The notes under the pieces: generated by a model
Told to the model about the DNA's origin: nothing
Databases searched by the model: none
Seen by the model: only the letters and a program-made list of their open reading frames with translations
Translations under genes and position numbers: made by a program
Assembly (NCBI GenBank): GCA_024279745.1
Contig: JAJRRE010000080.1
Span: 1 to 8,446 of the forward strand
Direction: 5' to 3'
Length of the DNA stretch: 8,446 bases
DNA from: Alphaproteobacteria bacterium
GTDB taxonomy: Bacteria > Pseudomonadota > Alphaproteobacteria > Rhizobiales > Hyphomicrobiaceae
Shown: positions 1 through 5,399 of the stretch, one piece after another
Layout: every line of letters starts with the position of its first letter
Numbering within the stretch: the stretch's first letter is position 1

Positions 1-117
1 CATCTGAAAAACCGTTAACACGATCACCTTGCCCTTCAAGCTTTCCAAACTGATGGGCTTATCCGTATTAAACCAGCGCGTGGCCAGGAGTTCGGGGGGC
101 TTTTCGGGGGTGACCAT
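1..117 (-). CDS. Redoxin / AhpC-TSA-like protein, N-terminal 39 residues only (partial)
   Basis: Read on the minus strand, an ATG at 117 opens a frame that runs off the left edge after 39 codons. The visible part contains RWFNTDKPISLESLKGKVIV and then LTVFQM. This is the start pattern of thioredoxin-fold redoxins: a short lead-in, a tryptophan-phenylalanine-asparagine stretch, then 'L..L.GKVVVL..FQ' forming the first core beta strand. In that family a CPxC-type or single cysteine motif follows almost at once, but here it lies outside the window, so catalytic cysteines cannot be checked. An AGGAG Shine-Dalgarno sequence (complement of 129-133) lies 11 bases before the ATG and supports this start. 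The gene is divergent from pyrE across a 295-bp gap. The likely role is a cytoplasmic thiol peroxidase or thiol-disulfide protein. The fold is fairly safe; the exact function is open. Confidence 0.7.
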   Translation of the reverse strand, partial: MVTPEKPPELLATRWFNTDKPISLESLKGKVIVLTVFQM

Positions 118-412
118 TATGCGGATATCTCCTGTTCAGTGTCGGGCAAAAGTGATGGGGCGAGCCAACTTCAAATGAATTGACGCCAAGGTCCAATAGC
201 TCCAGTACAGCAAAACCGGCTGAAACGGAACAGCGGCCTGTGGGTAGCATGAAGGGCGGGGGCTTGCAGACTTGACATAAGGGCGCGCCGCGGCGATTGC
301 TGGGGGCAAATTCTAGGTGTGGTGCTTGGGACGCGGCATCACGCCTGGCCGAAGAATGCTTTTTGGAAAAGCGAAGGCGTGGATAAGCTTGCAAGAAAAA
401 AGGACCAAATGA
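118..412. other. Gap between divergent redoxin and pyrE genes, presumed to hold both promoters
   Basis: This 295-bp gap has no gene I can support. A TTGACA at 272-277 on the plus strand would make a good -35 box, but no reasonable -10 sequence follows at 16-18 bases, so I do not call a promoter. The pyrE Shine-Dalgarno AAAGGAC lies at 399-405. A 108-codon minus-strand open frame crosses the gap, but it is rich in low-complexity residues and overlaps the redoxin start. Confidence 0.4.
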
Positions 413-988
413 ATGAGCAGCAATCCTTCGAAATCCGGCGGGCGCGAGCGTCTGATTGACATCATCACCGAGCGTTCATTCCAGCGCGGCGGCGAGATGA
501 AGCTGGCGTCAGGCCGCAGCTCGACCTTTTATTTCAATATGAAGCCGACGATGATGCACCCTGAAGGGGCGGCGCTGATTGCACGGCTGTTTCTGGATGC
601 AGTTGCGAACGACAAGGCCGATCTGATCGGCGGGCTGGAAATGGGCGCGGTGCCGTTGGCCGCATCGCTGTGCGCTGTCAGCGAGATGGAAGGACGGCCG
701 CTGCAGGCTTTTTTTGTGCGCAAACAAGTGAAGGAACACGGCACACAAGCGCTGATTGAAGGCCTGGCAGCGGGCGAGAGTTTTGCCGGCAAACGCGTTG
801 TTGTACTGGAAGATGTCACGACGACGGGCGGCTCGGCGCTGAAAGCTGTGCGCATGATTGAAGAGGCGGGCGGCGATGTGGTGCGCGTGATCACGGTTGT
901 TGACCGGCAGGAGGGCGCAGCAAAGACCTTTGCTGATGCAGGCGTGACGTTTAGTGCATTGCTCAACACCGACGACTTCAAGGATTGA
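413..988 (+). CDS. pyrE: Orotate phosphoribosyltransferase
   Basis: This 191-residue cytoplasmic enzyme joins orotate to PRPP to make orotidine 5'-phosphate, the fifth step of de novo pyrimidine synthesis. The PRPP-binding loop is clear at about residues 129-142 (VVVLEDVTTTGGSA), with the paired acidic residues E133 and D134. The flexible catalytic loop FVRKQVKEHG lies at 101-110, the orotate-side motif LASGRSSTFYFN at 31-42, and VVDRQEGA at 162-169. The length is typical for bacterial PyrE. The start ATG at 413 is backed by AAAGGAC at 399-405, about eight bases upstream. An ATG at 409 is out of frame and closes quickly. The gene stands alone on its strand and converges on the split-barrel gene 34 bases downstream. 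No truncation or missing key residue was seen. Confidence 0.95.
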   Translation: MSSNPSKSGGRERLIDIITERSFQRGGEMKLASGRSSTFYFNMKPTMMHPEGAALIARLFLDAVANDKADLIGGLEMGAVPLAASLCAVSEMEGRPLQAFFVRKQVKEHGTQALIEGLAAGESFAGKRVVVLEDVTTTGGSALKAVRMIEEAGGDVVRVITVVDRQEGAAKTFADAGVTFSALLNTDDFKD

Positions 989-989
989 T

Positions 990-1011
990 GGCGAAGGCGG
1001 AGCCGCTCGCC
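990..1011 (+). terminator. Weak hairpin in the convergent gap after pyrE
   Basis: GGCGA (990-994) pairs with TCGCC (1007-1011), with further GC pairs inside (997-1000 with 1003-1006), though the tip loop would have to open. A short T run (1032-1036) lies about 20 bases further on, inside the opposing gene. The sequence could fold on either strand between the convergent genes, but it lacks an adjacent T tract. This is a weak terminator candidate. Confidence 0.25.
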
Positions 1012-1022
1012 CGCCCACCTGT

Positions 1023-1502
1023 TCAACCAGTTTTTAAGTCGCCAGCGGCAATGGCGGAAATTTTGCCGAAGCCGCCGACATAATGGGCGCGCTCAATGGT
1101 GAAGGCATAAAATTCAAAGTCAGCAAAGTCCACATAGAGTTCCGCATTGGGGTGGGCGGCCAGATAGCGCTCTCGCGCGGCGGCGAGGTGTTCGGGTGCG
1201 CTGGACGCGATTGGCGCCGCCTGGCCGATCAGTGTCAGACGCGGGCCGGTTAGCGGATCTTGCAATTTCCGGGTGCCATCGATCAGCAGGCTGGCGCGCG
1301 GGTCTTTGATCAAATTCTTGGTGTGTTCGGCTAAAGCGGAAATCAAAAATATTGGAGAATTGTCGCTCAGTGTCGCCACAGCAATCAGTGAGGCGCTCGG
1401 ACCGCCCGATTTACGATCGATTGTCGCCAGGGATGTAATTTGCGCCTGGGCGATCATTTGGCGGCCAATTTCGGCCTCAGATTGCGAATTTTGCTGTTGC
1501 AT
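1023..1502 (-). CDS. Short HugZ/PNPOx-like FMN-binding split-barrel protein
   Basis: This 159-residue protein has the pattern of the pyridoxamine 5'-phosphate oxidase-like split barrel. From the ATG at 1502 it shows ITSLATID at 22-29, IFLISALAEHTKNL at 51-64 (the flavin-contacting strand and helix), DPRASLLI at 67-74, DPLTGPRLTLIG at 82-93, ERYLAAHPNAELY at 101-113 and YVGGFGKISAI at 141-151. Longer HugZ relatives continue with a C-terminal DUF2470 domain. Here the chain stops about where that domain would start, and pyrE lies beyond, so this is the short form. No family function is certain; flavin- or heme-linked oxidoreduction is the usual guess. The frame can be extended to a GTG at 1541, adding 13 residues, but neither start has a clear Shine-Dalgarno. 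I chose the ATG because conserved sequence begins only after it. Confidence 0.75.
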   Translation of the reverse strand: MQQQNSQSEAEIGRQMIAQAQITSLATIDRKSGGPSASLIAVATLSDNSPIFLISALAEHTKNLIKDPRASLLIDGTRKLQDPLTGPRLTLIGQAAPIASSAPEHLAAARERYLAAHPNAELYVDFADFEFYAFTIERAHYVGGFGKISAIAAGDLKTG

Positions 1503-1619
1503 GATCGGTTTTTGGATCGTTTTGCTTGCACAAATCCTCACTAATGCAGGATTGGCTGGGTGTAAAGATCGATTTTTTTCGCCTTTTTGGGCGTGATATG
1601 CTGTTATCTATGCCTATGT

Positions 1620-1644
1620 GCTTCTTGTCGCACTTTGAAGAAGC
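1620..1644. repeat. Inverted repeat GCTTCTT / AAGAAGC
   Basis: GCTTCTT (1620-1626) and AAGAAGC (1638-1644) are perfectly complementary, separated by 11 bases. This could be a stem-loop in RNA or a protein-binding dyad on DNA. No T tract follows, so it is not an intrinsic terminator. Its place between divergent genes suits an operator, but that is inference. Confidence 0.5.
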
Positions 1645-1660
1645 GCCTAATCAGGTAAGG

Positions 1661-1733
1661 TCGGGCCCTGTCAGTTAAATCAGGCCCCCTAAAGTCAGGC
1701 CCCTTAAAAGTCTGGCCCCCAAATCCGGCTCCC
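1661..1733 (+). repeat. Degenerate tandem repeat, unit about 15 bp (TCAGGCCCCYTAAAG)
   Basis: Related units start at 1661 (TCGGGCCCTG), 1680 (TCAGGCCCCCTAAAG), 1695 (TCAGGCCCCTTAAAAG), 1711 (TCTGGCCCCCAAA) and 1724 (TCCGGCTCCC). Spacing is 19, 15, 16 and 13 bases. The two central copies are nearly identical and the outer ones have diverged. The array ends directly before the GTGA/TCAC dyad upstream of chvI. Confidence 0.7.
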
Positions 1734-1750
1734 GTGACAAATGTTATCAC
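1734..1750. promoter_or_regulatory. Operator-like dyad GTGA-N9-TCAC upstream of chvI
   Basis: The 17 bases show two-fold symmetry at six of eight position pairs (GTGA.AA...TT.TCAC). It lies 57-73 bases before the chvI start, a normal place for a transcription factor site. Half-sites GTGA/TCAC recall CRP/FNR-type factors, but the spacing is longer than their usual six bases, so no regulator is named. Confidence 0.35.
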
Positions 1751-1765
1751 CTATGGGACCATAAA

Positions 1766-1792
1766 GGCAGTCTAAGTTTCAAGGAAACTGCC
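1766..1792 (+). promoter_or_regulatory. Stem-loop in the presumed chvI 5' leader
   Basis: GGCAGT (1766-1771) pairs perfectly with ACTGCC (1787-1792), and an inner TTC/GAA pair is also possible. An alternative inner stem GTTTC/GAAAC (1776-1780 with 1784-1788) competes with the outer one. The hairpin ends just before AGGA at 1793-1796, the best-placed Shine-Dalgarno for chvI, so folding could affect access of ribosomes. That role is inferred. Confidence 0.4.
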
Positions 1793-1806
1793 AGGACGTC
1801 GAGGAA

Positions 1807-2514
1807 ATGAAAGAGAAAAGCACAATCGTACTCGTCGATGACGAGCGGAACATCCTGACTTCCGTGCGCGCTGCGCTGGAGGCGGAAGGCTATAATGTGC
1901 GCACCTATAATGACGGGGCTGAGGCGCTTGAAGCGCTGAATGACGACCCTGCCGATCTGGGTGTGTTCGATATTAAGATGCCGCGCATGGACGGTATGGA
2001 ATTGCTGCGCCGGGTGCGCCAGAAATCCAATATGCCGGTGATTTTTTTAACATCAAAAGACGAAGAGATTGACGAGCTGTTCGGGCTGAAGATGGGCGCG
2101 GACGATTATATCGCCAAACCTTTCGCATTGCGTCTGGTGGTGGAGCGGTGCAAAGCCGTATTAAGGCGCACACAGGCGCGCGAGACGACCGCCAGCAGCG
2201 CCGACGAGAAGCAGATTTTGGAGCGCGGCGCGTTAAAGCTCGATCCAGAACGCCATACCTGTCATTGGCACGGCAATCCGGTGACGCTGACAGTTACGGA
2301 GTTTTTAATCTTGCAGGCGTTGGCGCAGCGTCCCGGCGTTGTCAAGACGCGCGATGCGTTGATGGATGCGGCCTATGACGACCAAGTATATGTAGATGAC
2401 CGCACCATCGACAGTCACATCAAGCGCTTGCGCAAAAAGTTCAAAATGGCTGATGACAGTTTTGATGTGATCGAAACGCTGTACGGTGTTGGCTATCGCT
2501 TTAAAGAGGCCTGA
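1807..2514 (+). CDS. chvI: ChvI-family response regulator (OmpR type)
   Basis: This 235-residue cytoplasmic DNA-binding regulator is the partner of ChvG. The receiver domain spans about 5-120: acidic pair D11/D12, phospho-acceptor D55 in VFDIKMPRMDGMELLRR, switch threonine T82 in FLTSKDEEIDELFGLKMGAD, and conserved K104 in YIAKPF. A winged-helix output domain spans about 138-235, with the typical TVTEFLILQAL, DDRTIDSHIKRLRKK and ETLYGVGYRF motifs. The FDIKMPRMDG and FLTSKDEEIDELFGLKMGADD blocks are close to rhizobial ChvI/ExoS-partner/BvrR proteins, which control envelope, exopolysaccharide and acid-stress genes. The ATG at 1807 is the only sensible start. GAGGA almost touches it, and AGGA at 1793-1796 is better spaced. 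The stop codon overlaps the first copy of a 15-bp duplication. Confidence 0.93.
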   Translation: MKEKSTIVLVDDERNILTSVRAALEAEGYNVRTYNDGAEALEALNDDPADLGVFDIKMPRMDGMELLRRVRQKSNMPVIFLTSKDEEIDELFGLKMGADDYIAKPFALRLVVERCKAVLRRTQARETTASSADEKQILERGALKLDPERHTCHWHGNPVTLTVTEFLILQALAQRPGVVKTRDALMDAAYDDQVYVDDRTIDSHIKRLRKKFKMADDSFDVIETLYGVGYRFKEA

Positions 2515-2542
2515 AGCTAAAGCTCTTGAAGCTAAAACTCCA
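2513..2542 (+). repeat. Two-copy 15-bp tandem duplication at the chvI stop
   Basis: GAAGCTAAAGCTCTT (2513-2527) is followed directly by GAAGCTAAAACTCCA (2528-2542), 12 of 15 bases identical. The first copy includes the last two bases of the chvI stop codon, so the duplication happened at the end of the gene. Confidence 0.65.
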
Positions 2543-2548
2543 AAAGTT

Positions 2549-2584
2549 GAGGGCTGGAAAATTTCCAGCTCTCTATCAGCCCTC
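2549..2584 (+). promoter_or_regulatory. Strong stem-loop between chvI and chvG with an alternative pairing
   Basis: Bases 2549-2560 pair with 2562-2573: twelve consecutive pairs counting one G-U, around the core GCTGGAAA/TTTCCAGC. The tip is too tight, so a few A-T pairs must open. The left arm GAGGGCT (2549-2555) is also perfectly complementary to AGCCCTC at 2578-2584, which would exclude the lower part of the first stem. No T tract follows, so it does not look like a simple intrinsic terminator. It could tune chvG expression relative to chvI or protect an mRNA end. Confidence 0.5.
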
Positions 2585-2625
2585 TATTTGGCCCGGTACT
2601 TTATCTGGATTGGCTCTTTATCTGG
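2571..2625 (+). repeat. Short repeats of CTTTATCTGG type in the chvI-chvG gap
   Basis: CTTTATCTGG occurs exactly at 2599-2608 and 2616-2625, a 17-base period. Weaker relatives CTCTATCAGC (2571-2580) and CTCTATTTGG (2582-2591) precede them. Together they look like an eroded tandem array. Confidence 0.5.
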
Positions 2626-2653
2626 CGCCGAAACAAGCCGTGGAGCAGGACTG

Positions 2654-2713
2654 CGGAGCGGGCAGGTAAGCCACGGAGCGGGCAGGTAAGTCACGGGGCA
2701 TGTAGGTAAAAGG
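2654..2713 (+). repeat. Three-copy 20-bp tandem repeat carrying the chvG ribosome binding site
   Basis: Two near-identical 20-base units, CGGAGCGGGCAGGTAAGCCA (2654-2673) and the same with T at position 18 (2674-2693), are followed by a diverged third (2694-2713). Each unit carries AGGTAA. The third copy ends in AAAAGG, which is the Shine-Dalgarno of chvG, six bases before the ATG at 2720. Purine-rich SD-like sequences are therefore present three times at 20-base intervals upstream of the gene. Confidence 0.8.
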
Positions 2714-2719
2714 TAGTCA

Positions 2720-4678
2720 ATGGCTGTAGAAACGGACAGACATACGCCCGCTGGCCCTGACGATGCCGCGCGCCGGGCCATGGCTGCTCGATTGACTGGC
2801 GACAATGGCTCTCAAACGGCAAGGTTCCGGCCCTTGGAAGCACTAGCGGCTGGTGGATCGGCACTGCGTTCCTGGTGGGCAAAAAACGCCAGCTGGCTTC
2901 CCCTCGACCGCTTTTTCGTAACCTTGGCCCGGCGCATTTTTCTGGCCAATCTGCTCGGTTTGATGCTGCTGATCATCGGCATTTTATACATTTCACAGCA
3001 CCAAGCCTGGCTTATTTCCGCCAAGCGCGAAAGCCTGCGCGTGCAAGGTGAGATCATTGCCGGTGCAATCGCCGCCAATGCCAAAATCGTCGGCTCGGAC
3101 GGCATCACGCTTGATCCAAATCAATTGCCCAATGTTGATGACGCGCGTGTGCCGTTTCGTGAAGATGCGTTTGCTGCATTGGAGTTGTCACTCAGTCCGG
3201 AAAAAGTCGCACCGATTTTGCGCCGCCTGATTAAGCCGACCAATACCCGCGCCCGCATTTATACCCGTGACTATACATTGATTGCAGATTCAAATCAGAT
3301 GCTGACACGTTCCAGTATGTCGTTTGATTTTTCCGGCGAAGACCCGCTGACAACCTTGCCCGTGCAGCCTAAGGACGATCGGAGCAAACCTCTCAAAAAT
3401 TTCTGGACCCGGTTAAGCGCCTGGTTCGTACCCAGCTCATTGCCGGTCTACCGCGAAGTGGAGGGGGAGGATATTTCGCGCTACATGGAAATGCGCGTCG
3501 CCATGAAATCCGGCATCAGTATGGAAATGTCTTTCCTGAACGACAGGGGGCAGCAGATTGTGTCGCTGGTGACGCCGATCAAGCGCAACAAAGCGGTACA
3601 TGGCGTTTTGCTCTTGTCGACGCGGCCAGGCGAGATTGACGATATTTTATTGTCCGAACGCATTGGTATCGCCCTGATTTCCGGGGTTGCTCTGATTACG
3701 ACGATTTTCACATCGCTTTGGCTTATCAGTACGATCTCGCGGCCCATGCGGCGGTTGTCCGAAGCTGCGGTCCAGGTCCGCCGAAATATCAAGGAGCGCA
3801 CTAAGCTACCCGATTTTTCCGGCCGTAAGGATGAAGTCGGTCAGTTTGCTGTGGCCTTTCGCGATATGACGGGGGCCTTTTACCGGCGCGTCGAGGCAAG
3901 TGAGAAATTTGCCGCCGATGTGGCGCATGAATTAAAAAATCCGTTGACCGCAGCGCGCAGTACCGCTGAAGCGTTGTCCTATGCCAAGGATGATAAGACG
4001 CGCGAAGAATTAGTGCAGCAGATCATTCAAGAGCTGCACCGATTGAACCGGTTGATCACCGATGTATCGAATGCGTCGCGGCTGGAGGCGGAGCTGGCGC
4101 TGCAGGAGGCCAAGCCGGTTCATTTGATCGAGGTGTTGACCAATGTGACGAACGCTTTTTCCGATGTGCATCGCGCCGATGATATTTCAATTGAGTTTTC
4201 CAGCGCCAATGGAGCGGCGTTGCAGGACTTTATAGTGAATGGGCATGAAGGGCGGCTGGCGCAGGTGATCACCAATCTGGTTGATAATGCGCTGTCATTC
4301 TCCCCCCCCGGCGGCGTGGTTAAGGTGTCGGTTGAGCGCATCGCCGATCAAGTGGAAATCAGGGTGAGCGATCAGGGTGCGGGAATTCCTACACAGAATC
4401 TCAAGACGATTTTCTCGCGGTTTTATTCAGACCGGCCTGCCACGGATGGATTGCAGGGCAAGAATTCCGGGCTTGGCTTGAGTATTTCACAAGAAATTAT
4501 CGACGCTCATGACGGGCGGATCTGGGCGGAAAATCTGGGAGCGCCCTTGGTCTCCCAGTCGCGGACCGATTCTGTGAATTCGGGAAACAGGGCCGGCGAG
4601 GGGGCTGTGTTTATCATCCGGCTGCCGGCGGCAAACAAGAATAAGACCTCCCGAAGTGATAGCCGTGGCGCCAGTTGA
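2720..4678 (+). CDS. chvG: ChvG-family membrane sensor histidine kinase
   Basis: This 652-residue inner-membrane kinase would phosphorylate ChvI. The order is: cytoplasmic N-terminus (1-72), membrane segment 73-92 (IFLANLLGLMLLIIGILYIS), a periplasmic sensor region to about 314, membrane segment 315-337, HAMP linker (about 338-390), HisKA with phospho-acceptor H403 in DVAHELKNPLTA, and a HATPase domain with N-box NLVDNAL (519-525), G1 DQGAG (551-555) and G2 GLGLS (584-588). In rhizobial homologues the periplasmic part senses acid or envelope stress. Known ChvG/BvrS proteins are nearer 600 residues; the surplus here seems to lie in the long, Ala/Arg-rich N-terminus and a serine/asparagine-rich loop near the C-terminus. 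The ATG at 2720 has AAAAGG six bases upstream. Its 3' end probably overlaps hprK. Confidence 0.93.
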   Translation: MAVETDRHTPAGPDDAARRAMAARLTGDNGSQTARFRPLEALAAGGSALRSWWAKNASWLPLDRFFVTLARRIFLANLLGLMLLIIGILYISQHQAWLISAKRESLRVQGEIIAGAIAANAKIVGSDGITLDPNQLPNVDDARVPFREDAFAALELSLSPEKVAPILRRLIKPTNTRARIYTRDYTLIADSNQMLTRSSMSFDFSGEDPLTTLPVQPKDDRSKPLKNFWTRLSAWFVPSSLPVYREVEGEDISRYMEMRVAMKSGISMEMSFLNDRGQQIVSLVTPIKRNKAVHGVLLLSTRPGEIDDILLSERIGIALISGVALITTIFTSLWLISTISRPMRRLSEAAVQVRRNIKERTKLPDFSGRKDEVGQFAVAFRDMTGAFYRRVEASEKFAADVAHELKNPLTAARSTAEALSYAKDDKTREELVQQIIQELHRLNRLITDVSNASRLEAELALQEAKPVHLIEVLTNVTNAFSDVHRADDISIEFSSANGAALQDFIVNGHEGRLAQVITNLVDNALSFSPPGGVVKVSVERIADQVEIRVSDQGAGIPTQNLKTIFSRFYSDRPATDGLQGKNSGLGLSISQEIIDAHDGRIWAENLGAPLVSQSRTDSVNSGNRAGEGAVFIIRLPAANKNKTSRSDSRGAS

Positions 4679-5183
4679 GAATAATGATCGGTTGAGCACA
4701 CGGGTGCCAGATTGCCAGCTGCTGCACGGCACTTGCATCGCGCATGGTGGGCACGGCGTATTGCTGCGCGGACCGTCGGGGGCCGGAAAGTCCGATCTGG
4801 CATTGCGGTGTTTGCATCACAGCTTTCCCGGCCGCGATGGGCGGCAATTATGGCAATTGGTTAGCGACGATCAGACGCTGCTATGTGCTGAAAACGATTG
4901 CCTGATCGCACGTCCGGCACCCGAAATTGCGGGCAAGTTGGAAGTGCGCGGTATAGGAATTATCGATCAAGAGTATGTGCCGTGCACCAATTTGAAATTG
5001 ATTTTGGATTTGGTTGCGCCAGGCTGTGATGCCGGGAAAATTGAAAGACTGCCGCCGGATCTGGTGTTCGACACCATTCTTGGCGTTGATATCGCGCTTA
5101 TGCCGCTGGCGCCGTTTGAAATCTCCGCTCCAATTAAAGTTAATTTGGCGCTGCGCCGTGTGTTAGAGCACCGCACCCAATAG
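4656..5183 (+). CDS. hprK: HPr kinase/phosphorylase, short alphaproteobacterial form
   Basis: HprK uses ATP or pyrophosphate to phosphorylate HPr on its regulatory serine and can reverse the reaction. The protein (175 residues from the GTG at 4656) contains only the catalytic domain; Gram-positive HprK has about 130 more N-terminal residues. The Walker A loop GPSGAGKS is at 39-46, VSDD at 69-72, and the HprK signature LEVRGIGII at 95-103. The start is uncertain: the GTG at 4656 overlaps chvG by 23 bases and has no clear Shine-Dalgarno. Other in-frame choices are GTG 4665 and TTG 4692, and homology begins only near residue 18. Overlap with chvG suggests translational coupling and a shared transcript. 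The stop codon lies inside a 9-bp stem-loop. Confidence 0.9.
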   Translation: MIAVAPVENNDRLSTRVPDCQLLHGTCIAHGGHGVLLRGPSGAGKSDLALRCLHHSFPGRDGRQLWQLVSDDQTLLCAENDCLIARPAPEIAGKLEVRGIGIIDQEYVPCTNLKLILDLVAPGCDAGKIERLPPDLVFDTILGVDIALMPLAPFEISAPIKVNLALRRVLEHRTQ

Positions 5184-5209
5184 ATTTTGGTCTATTGGGG
5201 CCATATTTT
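5176..5209 (+). terminator. Stem-loop over the hprK stop codon, possible terminator
   Basis: CCCAATAGA (5176-5184) and TCTATTGGG (5191-5199) form a perfect 9-bp stem with a six-base loop. The hprK stop TAG (5181-5183) lies in the left arm. A short T run (5206-5209) follows after GCCATA. The stem is AT-rich at the top and the T run short, so termination may be partial. That would allow some read-through into the EIIA gene. Confidence 0.5.
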
Positions 5210-5306
5210 GCTTGCACGCAGCTTGCCCCTTTGACAATCATATAGGCTCGGTTTCGTCGTTGCGGCCTGTGTCTGGTGTCTGGCATCATTTGGGTGTGCT
5301 ATGGCG

Positions 5307-5362
5307 CTAACGATCTAACGACTTAGCGGCGTAGCGGCTTAACGATCAAACGCGTTGACGGC
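5307..5362 (+). repeat. Seven-copy degenerate 8-bp tandem repeat upstream of the EIIA gene
   Basis: Read in register from 5307 the octamers are CTAACGAT, CTAACGAC, TTAGCGGC, GTAGCGGC, TTAACGAT, CAAACGCG and TTGACGGC. CG at positions 5-6 is present in all seven, and A or G at positions 3-4. The array ends 37 bases before the EIIA start. A tolerable TTGACA (5231-5236) lies upstream, but no good -10 is paired with it. Confidence 0.7.
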
Positions 5363-5367
5363 GTTTG
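5347..5367 (+). promoter_or_regulatory. Stem-loop CAAACGC / GCGTTTG before the EIIA gene
   Basis: CAAACGC (5347-5353) and GCGTTTG (5361-5367) form a perfect 7-bp stem with a seven-base loop, using the last octamers of the tandem repeat. It ends 32 bases before the EIIA start. It could be a DNA operator or an mRNA leader hairpin. Confidence 0.4.
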
Positions 5368-5399
5368 TACTGATCATAAGAATAGTTGGTGCGAGAACA

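Larger units (their letters stand above)
1503..1806. other. Divergent regulatory gap between the split-barrel gene and chvI
   Basis: This 304-bp stretch has no supported gene. From left to right it holds a T-rich part (1571-1590), a 7-bp inverted repeat (1620-1644), a series of degenerate GGCCCC-containing tandem repeats (1661-1733), a GTGA/TCAC dyad (1734-1750), and a hairpin (1766-1792) just before the chvI ribosome binding site. It should contain promoters for both flanking genes, but I could not place a confident -35/-10 pair. Confidence 0.6.

Noticed and set aside
272..300. TTGACA as a pyrE promoter -35 box
   Set aside because: No acceptable -10 sequence lies 16-18 bases downstream.
68..394. 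Minus-strand 108-codon open frame upstream of pyrE
   Set aside because: It overlaps the start of the redoxin gene in another frame, has no family resemblance and covers the expected promoter region.
509..1026. Two minus-strand open frames of about 165 codons opposite pyrE
   Set aside because: They are antisense to a clearly conserved gene and have compositions typical of shadow frames (His/Cys/Arg-rich or Ser/Thr-rich).
5231..5260. TTGACA as an EIIA promoter -35 box
   Set aside because: The bases at the expected -10 position (TCGTCG region) do not resemble a -10 box; TATAGG is too close.
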